From assembly GCA_919901855.1 (NCBI GenBank), contig CAKKQC010000006.1:29796-93795 (forward strand): DNA of 64,000 nucleotides. Reading direction: 5' to 3'. The position numbers and the translations under genes are program-made. This document shows, one piece after another, positions 1 through 7,255 of the stretch (position 1 is its first letter; each line of letters opens with the position of its first letter). The notes below the pieces were generated by a model. That model saw nothing but the letters and a program-made list of their open reading frames with translations, did not search any database and was not told the DNA's origin. Origin of the DNA: a bacterium. GTDB lineage: Bacteria > Oederibacteriota > CAKKQC01.

Positions 1-105
1 GCAGGCACCAGGGGTCGCGTCAGCGGCCGACTGGACACGAGCAGCGCTCCACGCGAGCACTGCGCCGGCCAGAACCAGCGTCGACACCAGAATTCGCTTG
101 TTCAT
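1..105 (-). CDS. Secreted protein, N-terminal fragment
   Basis: Only the first 35 codons are inside the window; the gene runs off the left edge. The peptide starts MNKRILVSTLVLAGAVLAWS and reads on through alanine-rich sequence, which is a standard Sec signal peptide: basic n-region (K3, R4), hydrophobic core, then small residues. The start is set by a Shine-Dalgarno AAGGAGAG nine bases upstream. An extended -10-like TGCTAGAAT lies about 55 bases upstream on the same strand. The mature protein cannot be identified from this fragment. Confidence 0.75.
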   Translation of the reverse strand, partial: MNKRILVSTLVLAGAVLAWSAARVQSAADATPGAC

Positions 106-504
106 TGTTTCCGTCTCTCCTTGGACCGTTTCCGGTCCGGGTCTATAAGGCTGTAGCAGGGATTCTAGCACCGCTGCATCAGCCGGAAGCCTGTCCGCCG
201 TCAGTGTTCTGCGGTCCTTTCCTGGCAATGCCTTTGCGGTCGCGCCGGGTCTTCCGGACCCATGCGACCCGTGCGGGGAACCGGCCGGAGTATGATCACC
301 GCGCGCAAGTCCAACCCAGGGGAAGTTGTCGCATGAGGATCTCGATGCGCCCGACGGTCGTGGCCGGGATGCCGGCCGGTGTTGTCGTCCAGGGCGATTC
401 CCCCCGGACGGAAGTCACCCAGGTGCTGGTGAAATGGGGGAGCGGTCTCCATCCAGGTTCATCACTTATGATACACTGATCCCGAAGGGCTGAAGGAGGA
501 TCAC
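106..504. other. Intergenic region, no supported gene
   Basis: About 400 bases separate the secreted-protein fragment from the first TA pair. Open frames exist on both strands, but their products are low-complexity and lack a ribosome-binding site. A -10-like TATGAT at 467-472 may drive the downstream antitoxin, but I see no good -35 at the right distance. The leftward promoter of the first gene is also in this stretch. Confidence 0.5.
123..138 (-). promoter_or_regulatory. 5'-UTR hairpin abutting the Shine-Dalgarno
   Basis: On the minus strand this reads GGACCG-GAAA-CGGTCC, a perfect 6-bp stem closed by a GNRA-type GAAA loop. It lies directly 5' of the AAGGAGAG ribosome-binding site of the leftmost gene. 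It could stabilise the leader or tune translation initiation; that role is inference. Confidence 0.35.
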
Positions 505-741
505 ATGGGAACGCAACTGCCCAGGCTCAATGTCGTACTGGAAGGGCCGCTGTTCGATGAGCTTCGCCGGGCGGCACGGCGGGACGGGCTGTCCGCGTCG
601 GCCAAGGCCCGGGACCTCATCCGCGAAGCCCTCGAGATCCAGGAAGACGCCTACTTCGCGCGGGTGGCCGGCGATCGCCTGGGGGCTGCGCGTGGGAAGA
701 CACTGACCCACGCCCAGGTCTGGGGAACCCGTCGGCGCTGA
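505..741 (+). CDS. RelB/RHH-type antitoxin
   Basis: A 78-residue protein with a short beta-strand (LPRLNVVLE) followed by helices (FDELRRAARRDG, ASAKARDLIREALE), the layout of ribbon-helix-helix antitoxins. The C-terminal half is probably the toxin-neutralising tail. The start is fixed by AAGGAGGA four bases upstream of ATG. The next gene, 10 bases downstream, encodes a RelE/ParE-like toxin, which supports the antitoxin call. Such antitoxins usually repress their own operon; the TATGAT at 467-472 is a candidate -10. The exact subfamily is not resolved. Confidence 0.8.
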   Translation: MGTQLPRLNVVLEGPLFDELRRAARRDGLSASAKARDLIREALEIQEDAYFARVAGDRLGAARGKTLTHAQVWGTRRR

Positions 742-751
742 CCTTCACGCG

Positions 752-1027
752 ATGTACCTTCTTGCATACGACCCGAGGGTTTCGGCGGAGGATCTCCCGA
801 GGCTGGATGGGGCCATGCGCCGGCGCGTCCGGGACGCAATTGAAGCCAAGCTCGCGGTGGCGCCCGAGCGGTTCGGCGCGCCCCTCCGCAGGGGGCTCAA
901 GGGATTCCGCAAGCTCCGGGTGGGGGATTGGCGCGTCGTGTACCTGATCGAGCGCAACACGGTCCACGTGGTCGTGATCGGCCATCGCCGCGACGTGTAC
1001 GCCTCGGCGCAGGGCCGCGCATCCTAG
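752..1027 (+). CDS. RelE/ParE-family toxin
   Basis: A 91-residue protein with the RelE/ParE core. After the N-terminal helices come a basic strand (LKGFRKLRVGDWRVVYLIE) and the family-typical ending VVVIGHRRDVY. RelE-like proteins cleave mRNA on the ribosome, whereas ParE-like proteins poison gyrase; sequence alone does not decide between them. It sits 10 bases after the RHH antitoxin in one operon. The length is normal for the family and the conserved basic and aromatic residues are intact, so it looks functional. Confidence 0.88.
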   Translation: MYLLAYDPRVSAEDLPRLDGAMRRRVRDAIEAKLAVAPERFGAPLRRGLKGFRKLRVGDWRVVYLIERNTVHVVVIGHRRDVYASAQGRAS

Positions 1028-1035
1028 CTGCCGCC

Positions 1036-1329
1036 ATGGAGGCGATTCGCTCCGCGCTCCGGATCGCCGGCTGGGCCGGATTCGTCTTCGCCGTGCTGCT
1101 CGACCTCCATGCCCTGTACTGCGGGATCCGGCGCAACCTGCGCGGGCATGGGCCGTCCGGCATCCCCGTCCTCTCGCTCATCGTCTACGTTGCGATATGT
1201 CAGTACCGGCAACGGTTCGTAGACCTGCTTTGGCTCGTGCTCTTCCACGCCCTCTGCCAATACCTCATTCCGTATCTCCACTGGCGCCTGATAGGGGGCA
1301 AGAGGGAAGGGACACGATCCGGAGGTTGA
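1036..1329 (+). CDS. Small two-helix membrane protein
   Basis: Starting at the ATG eight bases after the toxin gene gives 97 residues. Hydrophobic segments cover residues about 10-27 (AGWAGFVFAVLLDLHALYC) and about 40-75 (IPVLSLIVYVAIC, then LLWLVLFHALCQYLI), with a basic C-terminus. No family is recognised. A longer frame begins at 928 inside the toxin gene, but that extension is just out-of-frame toxin sequence. It may be co-transcribed with the TA pair. It is a real-looking gene with unknown function. Confidence 0.6.
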   Translation: MEAIRSALRIAGWAGFVFAVLLDLHALYCGIRRNLRGHGPSGIPVLSLIVYVAICQYRQRFVDLLWLVLFHALCQYLIPYLHWRLIGGKREGTRSGG

Positions 1330-1351
1330 CGAATCGGCCGGCAGCTCCAGC

Positions 1352-1858
1352 CTAGACGCCCAGCAGGGCCTTCAGCCCGGCCAGGGATTCCGGGTCCATT
1401 CGCGGGCATGCCGTTGGTACCGCTTCCTCCCTCGTGAGGGCCGTGGCCAAGGCGAGACAGGTCTGGTGCCCGCACTGGCTGCAACCTGTCTTCCTGGGCA
1501 GGAGCTTGAAGACATCCAGTACCGTCGGCGGGTTGTGGGGTGTCGCGTCCGGCGTGATCCGGTCCTTGCGGCGCTCGATGTCCTGGAGCAGGCCGAGCAG
1601 CTCCCGGGCGCACGCGCAGGCGGCGTCGCCGTCCGCGAATCCGCCCATGGCGAAGTAATCCCGGAAGACGGTTACCGGGTGCCCTTTGAACACGAATTTG
1701 ATGTGGGGTCCGTGCGGGAAGTACTTCACCGCGCCGAGTTCGCCCTTCACGTAGGGGAGGAGATCGGACATGTCCCGGTTCAGCACGGCCTTCACGTTCA
1801 CGACCTCGGACGAGACGTTGCAGTCCGGCCGGAACGGGATCAGTTCAATCGCCTGCAT
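1352..1858 (-). CDS. Protein with CODH/ACS-type Fe-S domain
   Basis: A 168-residue protein whose C-terminus carries Cys-x2-Cys-x4-Cys-x16-Cys (GCSQCGHQTCLA ... TACP). This is the spacing of the 4Fe-4S domain in the corrinoid Fe-S protein and related CO dehydrogenase/acetyl-CoA synthase proteins. The N-terminal ~110 residues contain VNVKAVLNRDMSDLLPYVK, a region I associate with uncharacterised companions of this domain. The start at 1858 is preferred because GCGGAG lies six bases upstream; an in-frame start exists at 1942. It is an isolated gene, convergent with the membrane protein, with no CODH genes nearby. The function is unknown; electron transfer or metal-cluster handling is inference. 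Confidence 0.65.
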   Translation of the reverse strand: MQAIELIPFRPDCNVSSEVVNVKAVLNRDMSDLLPYVKGELGAVKYFPHGPHIKFVFKGHPVTVFRDYFAMGGFADGDAACACARELLGLLQDIERRKDRITPDATPHNPPTVLDVFKLLPRKTGCSQCGHQTCLALATALTREEAVPTACPRMDPESLAGLKALLGV

Positions 1859-2007
1859 CGAGTACTCCGCCCATTCGTCCAGTATGCCACTCCGCCTCCT
1901 GTGGTGCGGGATGACCCTGAAGTGGTGGTCGAGGGAAAGCATGGCCGCCCCGTGGGACGGGTGTTTTCGATGCAGGTCGAGAACACAAGGGAGTGATTTC
2001 GACCTGG

Positions 2008-2036
2008 TTGACGGGGCCTGCCCGGGAGGCTATAGT
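2008..2036 (+). promoter_or_regulatory. Near-consensus sigma-70-type promoter
   Basis: TTGACG (2008-2013), 17 bases, TATAGT (2031-2036). The predicted transcription start is near 2043, giving a short leader containing AAAGGAGGT before the 18-codon ORF. This is among the best-matching promoters in the window. It should drive the sORF and, by read-through, the CHAT operon. Confidence 0.7.
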
Positions 2037-2069
2037 CGGTTCATCTTTCCCGAAAGGAGGTACCCACAT

Positions 2070-2126
2070 ATGACGCCTCAACCGAGTCCGATCATGGGTG
2101 GAACCGCCTTCGGGAACAGCCTCTAG
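2070..2126 (+). CDS. 18-residue small ORF upstream of the CHAT operon
   Basis: The frame encodes MTPQPSPIMGGTAFGNSL and stops at TAG. A perfect AAAGGAGGT Shine-Dalgarno lies eight bases before the ATG and a near-consensus promoter ends 34 bases upstream, so translation is likely even though the frame is very short. It could be a regulatory leader peptide, a small effector or substrate of the CHAT protease encoded 78 bases downstream, or a remnant. The peptide is neither hydrophobic nor charged and matches no family I know. Confidence 0.5.
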   Translation: MTPQPSPIMGGTAFGNSL

Positions 2127-2204
2127 CTACACCAGCTTCCCGGAATCGCTTCCCACCCCAACCGCCGCGCGTTATCCACGCGCCGGCACGAGGAGAAGAA
2201 GCAT

Positions 2205-4025
2205 ATGGTGAAACTGAATGTCGATGGTGATTGGTCGCCGCGCCTGCGCGCGGTCGACATCGTCGAGCGATGGGCGAGCATCCGGCCCAAACTCCTGCGG
2301 AATGTCATAGAGGGACAGCTCGTGGACTTGAAGGTGACCCAGCTCTGCCCCGGGAGCTGGACCGAATTCGTGCGTTGTCTGCGAGGCCGGGGACTCACGG
2401 CTCCGTTCCTGGTGCTGAACGTCAAGGGCGAGCGGACGGGCGAAGGATGGGGGATGCACCTCGGGAATCCGAAGATCCTGGATCCCAGGCACCGTTCCCT
2501 CGTCCGGACCGGAGTCATGGCGGCTCGCGAGTTCGGCCGGATCCCGCGGTTCCGTGGCCAGGTCGTCCTGTGCCTTGGTGCCGGGCTGGGATCTGCCCCG
2601 ATGGCGAACGCCTTCATCAAGGCGGGCGCGAGCGCGTTCATCGGTACGACCGGAACCGATCCCGGCAGGATCGCGCCGGTGACCCTGCTATTCGTGATGC
2701 GGCTATTCGAGGAGATGGGCACCGACGGCGCCACGGTCAGGGAAGCTTGGGAGCGGGCGAGGGCACAGGACAAGGAAAGCGCGAAGTTCCGCCTCTATGT
2801 AGCCTCCCGGGGGTCGCGTGTCAGGCGCGCCGTCATGGTCTCGAACCCGCGCTCCATCCCGCCGGTTCCCGGAACTCCTCCGGATGGACTGCGGCGGATG
2901 GCGTCGGCGAACTGGCGGCTCCCGGCTCTCGAGGTGGACTTGCTCACGATCCCGAGCTTCCGGATTGCCACCGACCTGTTCGTCAGGGACATGGTCGAGC
3001 AGTGGGGGATGAAGGTGAACCACCTCCCGTGCCGAAGCCCACGCGAGTTGCGGGACCGGCTGGGGGGGAAGGGGATCACGGCTCCGATCGTCCTGCTCGA
3101 GAGCCACGGGAGCTCCGACAAGGTCGGGCAGGCCGCGATCGTCGCAGGTGCCAGCGAGGACAAGTCCAAGAGGTATCTCATGGGGCCGGGCGAGGTCAGG
3201 CGGTACATGAACCTTCCGGGCCGCGTCTTCGTGGCGGGCGGATGCGGGCTCGGCGCCCCCGAGCTGGCCGAGGCCTTCCTCAGGCGGGGGTTGAGAGCGT
3301 ACCTTGGTTCCTCGGACGGGGGCGGGCTCTGGCACACGTTCCTCCTGAGCTTCTTCTACGAGTTGGCGGTCAACCGCGCGACGGTCACGCAGGCATGGGC
3401 GAGAGCGAAGGCGCCGAACGCCGCCCTGTATCCGCGGGGATGGAAGCGGCCGAAACCGGTCGGGCCGGAGGGCATTGTGGTTCGCGCGCCTGCCTTGATC
3501 GAGGGATTCGAGGGAAACACGGACAATCGCTACGAGGGCGACTGGGACACCCTCTTCTATGAGTACCTGCTGGGGAAGGAAGTGCCCGCTCCGGGGGGAC
3601 ATCCGGGTCTGGCGTACCGGCTGAACTTCGACTTCCGGAAGAAGAAATCGCCGCACATCTGGATCGACTTCTCGGGCGGCGGCCAGCACTGGATCGGCGC
3701 GCGCGGATTCTCCTTGGAGGTCTTCGTTCCGCACGCGCTCCGGCTGTCGGAGTCGCTGACCTTCGACTTCCACGTGGGCGGGAAACGGCGCGAGTATCAG
3801 ATGCGGGGCCTTGCGCTCCGGCGTGGATGGAACACCATCCGGCTCGCGTTCGACGCTCCGGGTTGGCGCGGCCGGGAGCGAGACTGCAAGAAGTGGCGTC
3901 CGGAGCGGTTCGATGTCGAAGCGCTCCAGCCGGTCCGGACGTTCTGGTTCGTGCTGGCAGGTCGGGGGCGCCACGAGGAGGGCGCCGTGTTCTTCGACAA
4001 TCTGCGGCTGGAGAAGAACGGATGA
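2205..4025 (+). CDS. Tandem CHAT-like protease with C-terminal jelly-roll domain
   Basis: A 606-residue protein with two homologous caspase/CHAT-like domains (about 15-210 and 235-420). In the second, LLESHG and AGGCGLG supply a His301/Cys347 dyad, followed by the typical AEAFLRRGLRAYLG segment. In the first, the aligned positions are Lys74 (LNVKG) and Ala126 (LGAGLG), so it should be catalytically dead. Residues about 435-606 resemble a carbohydrate-binding-like beta-sandwich (RGFSLEVFVP ... VFFDNLRLE). There is no signal peptide, so it should be cytoplasmic. GAGGAG precedes the ATG. Its stop overlaps the start of the nucleotidyltransferase gene (ATGA), implying translational coupling. CHAT proteases in bacterial defence are activated by sensors; here the substrate and trigger are unknown. 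Confidence 0.7.
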   Translation: MVKLNVDGDWSPRLRAVDIVERWASIRPKLLRNVIEGQLVDLKVTQLCPGSWTEFVRCLRGRGLTAPFLVLNVKGERTGEGWGMHLGNPKILDPRHRSLVRTGVMAAREFGRIPRFRGQVVLCLGAGLGSAPMANAFIKAGASAFIGTTGTDPGRIAPVTLLFVMRLFEEMGTDGATVREAWERARAQDKESAKFRLYVASRGSRVRRAVMVSNPRSIPPVPGTPPDGLRRMASANWRLPALEVDLLTIPSFRIATDLFVRDMVEQWGMKVNHLPCRSPRELRDRLGGKGITAPIVLLESHGSSDKVGQAAIVAGASEDKSKRYLMGPGEVRRYMNLPGRVFVAGGCGLGAPELAEAFLRRGLRAYLGSSDGGGLWHTFLLSFFYELAVNRATVTQAWARAKAPNAALYPRGWKRPKPVGPEGIVVRAPALIEGFEGNTDNRYEGDWDTLFYEYLLGKEVPAPGGHPGLAYRLNFDFRKKKSPHIWIDFSGGGQHWIGARGFSLEVFVPHALRLSESLTFDFHVGGKRREYQMRGLALRRGWNTIRLAFDAPGWRGRERDCKKWRPERFDVEALQPVRTFWFVLAGRGRHEEGAVFFDNLRLEKNG

Positions 4026-4795
4026 CGGGAGCGAACGCAGGCGCCGGGAAGCCGGCTCTGGCGACCGCGCGGAAGGTCGCCCGGCGGCTCCGGGGCGATG
4101 GCGCGCGGGCCGTCGTCCTGGTCGGGAGCTATGCCCACGGCCGGACGCACTATGCGTCGGATATCGACCTGCACGTGATTGGGAAGCGGGGTGAGCATGT
4201 CCTTGAGCGGTGCGGCGGATACCTCTTCTCCATATCGAGGGGAACGGCGGCCGACGCGCGCAGGGGCTTCAGGGATCCGTTCGCCGTGGGGAAAGACGTA
4301 CCCGGCTGGCGGCATGCCGTGATCCTGGAGGACCCTCATGGAATCGGCCGGAGGCTCCGGCTCGAAGCGAGGCGCTGGCGCTGGGGGTTGATCAAGGAGA
4401 AGGTCAATCGAGAAGTGGCGGACGCGATCACGCATCGGGCCGAGAACGTCCACAAGATCCTCGGCCTCCTGTCGCAAGGGTGGACGATGGCGGCGGCCGT
4501 CCAGCGATCGTTCCTGGCCATCGTCCTCCCGGGCATCCTCGCCGTTCACCTCAGGATTCTCTACGAGAGCGAGAACGACTACGCCGAGCTGGTCGCGAGG
4601 AAGATGGGTCAGCCATGGATTCGGTGTCAAAGAGCGGCGCTGGGGGGGCATGGTGAATCGTCCGCGGCGGCGTCGGAAGCTACGCTCGCCCTCTATCTCC
4701 TCGCGGCGGCCAAGCTCTGGCCCCTTCTCGATCAGGAACAGCGTGCCGTTGTTGGCGGTGCGTGCGATCTGATTCGGCGACGGAACCGCGTATGA
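4022..4795 (+). CDS. MNT-type nucleotidyltransferase
   Basis: A 257-residue protein. Residues about 35-52 carry the nucleotidyltransferase signature GSYAHGRTHYASDIDLHV (GS-x10-DxD), the metal-binding core of MNT/KNTase-fold enzymes. A later ILEDPHGIGRRLR segment matches the usual post-core strand and turn. The C-terminal ~130 residues are helical and may be a HEPN-like or substrate-binding bundle. The start ATG overlaps the CHAT stop and its own stop overlaps the Nudix start, so the three proteins are probably made together. It could AMPylate a protein or make a nucleotide product; sequence does not decide. It is not a canonical MntA antitoxin, because no HEPN toxin gene is adjacent. Confidence 0.75.
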   Translation: MTGANAGAGKPALATARKVARRLRGDGARAVVLVGSYAHGRTHYASDIDLHVIGKRGEHVLERCGGYLFSISRGTAADARRGFRDPFAVGKDVPGWRHAVILEDPHGIGRRLRLEARRWRWGLIKEKVNREVADAITHRAENVHKILGLLSQGWTMAAAVQRSFLAIVLPGILAVHLRILYESENDYAELVARKMGQPWIRCQRAALGGHGESSAAASEATLALYLLAAAKLWPLLDQEQRAVVGGACDLIRRRNRV

Positions 4796-5271
4796 TCCAG
4801 TTGGTGAAGGATTACGCGCAGTTTGATGGCACCACGTATCTCGTCGAGTGGTTTCCGGGTGGGACCGTGCCGCCGGGGGTGCGCGTTACCCAGGTCAGTG
4901 CCGTCTGCGTGACTGGAGACAGGCAGGTGGTCCTGGTCAGCGCCGACGGGGAGTCCTGGGGCCTGCCCGGCGGCCATCCGGAGCCGGGGGAATCCGTCGA
5001 GGAGACCTTGAGGCGAGAGATACGCGAGGAGGCCTGCTGCACGGTTGAGCGGTCGGAGTACCTGGGCTACCAACGGTGCACGCCCGAAGGCGGCGGGGCG
5101 CCCGACTACCAACTGCGGTACAAGTGCCTGGTCAAGCCGATGGAGTTCCTGCCGAAGCACGAGATCCGCCATCGCAAGCTGGTGCCGCCGGGCGAGTTCC
5201 TCGGGTCTCTCGCTTGGGGGAAGAGCCCGATTGTGGCCGAGCTCGCCCGGCTATCCAGAATCCATGATTGA
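4792..5271 (+). CDS. Nudix hydrolase
   Basis: A 159-residue protein with a Nudix box at about residues 60-82. It contains GHPEPGE, seven residues, then REIREEACC, which fits GX5EX7REUXEE; the usual Gly near the end of the box is Cys here. The metal-binding Glu residues are present. Nudix enzymes hydrolyse nucleoside diphosphates linked to other moieties; the substrate is unknown. The ATG overlaps the nucleotidyltransferase stop, making this the third gene of the CHAT operon. It could remove a nucleotide product or modification made by its neighbour (inference). An upstream in-frame start at 4762 would add 10 residues inside the previous gene. Confidence 0.85.
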   Translation: MIQLVKDYAQFDGTTYLVEWFPGGTVPPGVRVTQVSAVCVTGDRQVVLVSADGESWGLPGGHPEPGESVEETLRREIREEACCTVERSEYLGYQRCTPEGGGAPDYQLRYKCLVKPMEFLPKHEIRHRKLVPPGEFLGSLAWGKSPIVAELARLSRIHD

Positions 5272-5274
5272 CGG

Positions 5275-6444
5275 TTAGGCGCGGGCGAGGCGGGCGAGGC
5301 GGCGGGTGCCTTCAACGAAGAACCTCGCCCGGCGGGGCGAGACCTCGAACCGCCAGGCCGCAAGGTCGGCCGCGCGCGCCTCGGCTGCGAACCGCCGGAA
5401 CTCCGCCCCGCGGAGGATCCGGTTCACGAATCGTGACACGTCGTGGCCCTTTTCCTTCAGCGCCGCCGCCAGCCCACGGCACCGCTCCGTCTGCGTCCGG
5501 GGGCACATGAACCACGAGAGCATCTCGAGGGCCTCGTACGGCCTGCCCCCGTCCAGTTCGTGCCGGCTCCACCGGAGCGTGAGGGCGGCCTCGGCCTTCA
5601 CCCGCCCGCATTCGTGCACGCGGTTGCCGTGCCAGAATACCGGGTGCTCGCCGACGAGCTCGAGAAGGTCCGGGTTTCCTACGCCATCGCGCCGGAGCAG
5701 GTCTTCCACGGGCTCCCACACGGCGCGGAGCAGGTAGGCCCAGAGTGCGCGATCCGCCTCCCACGAGGCCTGGGCCGCGACGGGGCCCATGGTCAGGTTT
5801 TCGCGCAATCCCGCCTCGATGCGCGGAAACACGGGAACGTCGAGCCGCGAGGCCGCCGTCTCGATCCGCTTGGTGCCCCCCAACTCCAGCAGGACATCGC
5901 GCAGACGCCAGAGCTGGTGGGACGAGAGGTGCAGGGCCGGCTTCCACCGCCTCGCGCGCAGGGCCGCCGCCGCCTGCGCCAGGACGCCCTCCGTCTCCCG
6001 GAGTTCGGCGGCGGCCTTCCTCCGTTCGACGTCCCGGCCGGGGTGCCACACGGCCAGTTGCCGTTTCACTCGCGCGATCTCGCCGCCGCGATCGAATAGG
6101 ACGGTGTCCCGGCCCCCGTGCATCAGTCCCTTGATGAACAGCTCTTCGATCCACGAACTGCGCGCGAGCTGATCGAGCGTGCGGTTCCCGATCTCGCGAA
6201 GCGTCTTGCGGTGGAACAGGAGGAGATCGAGCTTCACGCCCTCGGCCAGCCGGTGCTCGGTGAAGTGGGCGGGCAACGGGCGGTCGTAGATCACGGCCAT
6301 GTCCACGTCCGAGAATCCGGTCAGCTCCGTCGGATCTCCGGCCAGCGATCCGTAGAGCGCGAGCCCGACGACGCCAGGGCGCTTCCGGAGCGCGGGGACG
6401 CAGCGCCGGGCGACGGCCATCAGCCGGGAACGGTGCGCGTCCAT
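5275..6444 (-). CDS. Nucleotidyltransferase-domain protein
   Basis: A 389-residue protein. The N-terminus has the nucleotidyltransferase core LYGSLAGDPTELTGFSDVDM (GS followed by DxD), then KLDLLLF, which can supply the third carboxylate. The remaining ~250 residues are helical and rich in Arg, Ala and Leu, compatible with a HEPN-like or substrate-recognition module. It is unrelated in detail to the nucleotidyltransferase at 4022 and is transcribed toward the Nudix gene, ending three bases from it. TAAGAT lies exactly six bases before the ATG and there is no Shine-Dalgarno, so the mRNA is probably leaderless. The substrate is unknown. Confidence 0.75.
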   Translation of the reverse strand: MDAHRSRLMAVARRCVPALRKRPGVVGLALYGSLAGDPTELTGFSDVDMAVIYDRPLPAHFTEHRLAEGVKLDLLLFHRKTLREIGNRTLDQLARSSWIEELFIKGLMHGGRDTVLFDRGGEIARVKRQLAVWHPGRDVERRKAAAELRETEGVLAQAAAALRARRWKPALHLSSHQLWRLRDVLLELGGTKRIETAASRLDVPVFPRIEAGLRENLTMGPVAAQASWEADRALWAYLLRAVWEPVEDLLRRDGVGNPDLLELVGEHPVFWHGNRVHECGRVKAEAALTLRWSRHELDGGRPYEALEMLSWFMCPRTQTERCRGLAAALKEKGHDVSRFVNRILRGAEFRRFAAEARAADLAAWRFEVSPRRARFFVEGTRRLARLARA

Positions 6445-6450
6445 GCCTGC

Positions 6451-6456
6451 ATCTTA
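6451..6456 (-). promoter_or_regulatory. -10 element, predicted leaderless start
   Basis: TAAGAT on the minus strand followed by GCAGGC and the ATG of the nucleotidyltransferase at 6444. The spacing places transcription start at the A of the ATG. The -35 region is weak. Confidence 0.5.
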
Positions 6457-6542
6457 GACCAACCAGGTATCACCGGCAGGGGAAGCGGGTTTCCCAGCTT
6501 CTCACGCGCGTTCTCTTCTCCTGCGGTTGGTGAAGTGGATGC

Positions 6543-6548
6543 TAGGAT
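6543..6548 (+). promoter_or_regulatory. Extended -10 element, predicted leaderless start
   Basis: TGCTAGGAT: the hexamer TAGGAT ends six bases before the GTG start of the DUF433 gene, so transcription should begin at the start codon. The TGn extension strengthens the call in the absence of a clear -35. Confidence 0.5.
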
Positions 6549-6554
6549 ATAGGT

Positions 6555-6794
6555 GTGAATGCACAGCTTGAGCGGATCAGCGTCAATCCGAAGGTCTGCT
6601 TCGGGAAGCCGTGCATCAAGGGAACCCGCATCTGGGTGTCCCTCGTGCTCGACAAGCTCGCCCAAGGAGAGACGGAAGCGGAACTCCTGGAGTCGTACCC
6701 CCATCTGACCCACGAGGACATCCTCGCGGCGATCGCTTACGGCGCCGAGGTATCCCGCGAGAGGATTGTCCCGGTACCCACCGAAGCGGTCTGA
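6555..6794 (+). CDS. DUF433-family antitoxin
   Basis: A 79-residue protein starting at GTG. It has the DUF433 signature: ISVNPKVCFGKPCIKGTRIWV, then LAQGETEAELLESYPHLT and an ILAAIAYG helix. DUF433 proteins are small winged-helix-like antitoxins normally encoded immediately upstream of DUF5615 PIN-like toxins, as here. The two genes overlap by one base (TGATG). The family is expected to bind its own promoter; an extended -10 precedes the start with leaderless spacing. Confidence 0.9.
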   Translation: MNAQLERISVNPKVCFGKPCIKGTRIWVSLVLDKLAQGETEAELLESYPHLTHEDILAAIAYGAEVSRERIVPVPTEAV

Positions 6795-7174
6795 TGCGGC
6801 TCAAACTGGACGAGAACTTCAGTCAGCAATCCGCGGCATTCCTCCGCAAGGCGGGCCACGACGTGATGACCGTCCGGGAAGAGCGCCTGGGCGGTGCGGA
6901 GGATGATGCCGTGTTTGCGGCCTGCGTGGCCGAGAGGCGCGCTTTGATCACGCTCGACCATGATTTCGGCAACGTGATCCGGTTCCCTCCCGCGACATCG
7001 TATGGCATCGTCGTCATCGAATTGCCACCGGGGCAGCCTCCGGGCGCCGTCCAGGTGGGCCTTGCAACGTTCCTAGGCGCGCTGAAGCTGAATCCGCTCG
7101 CGAACGCCCTCTGGATCGTCGAGCCGGGAAGAGTTCGAATCCACCAACCCGACGAGCTCGACGACCTGGGCTGA
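6794..7174 (+). CDS. DUF5615 PIN-like toxin
   Basis: A 126-residue protein with the PIN-like fold of DUF5615. LKLDENFS supplies the first Asp, VREERLGGAEDD the middle acidic cluster, and LITLDHDFGN the C-terminal metal-binding acids. These proteins are presumed RNases held inactive by the DUF433 partner encoded directly upstream. The ATG overlaps the antitoxin stop, so expression is coupled. All expected acidic residues are present and the length is normal. Confidence 0.88.
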   Translation: MRLKLDENFSQQSAAFLRKAGHDVMTVREERLGGAEDDAVFAACVAERRALITLDHDFGNVIRFPPATSYGIVVIELPPGQPPGAVQVGLATFLGALKLNPLANALWIVEPGRVRIHQPDELDDLG

Positions 7175-7255
7175 CGTCCGGAAGACCGCTAGGCGAGGAG
7201 CGTTTCCCAAGCCCGCATTGCCATCGCCGGGGCGGGGTGTCATCATGGGGCCAAG

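Noticed and set aside
201..452. Small minus-strand frame in the leading intergenic region
   Set aside because: No Shine-Dalgarno or leaderless -10 at its start, low-complexity product with no similarity I recognise.
928..1035. Upstream extension of the small membrane protein
   Set aside because: This part is out-of-frame sequence of the RelE-like toxin gene; the ATG at 1036 gives a sensible membrane protein.
4022..4795. MntA-type antitoxin assignment for the nucleotidyltransferase
   Set aside because: MntA pairs with a HEPN toxin encoded next to it; none is adjacent and the gene is embedded between a protease and a Nudix hydrolase.
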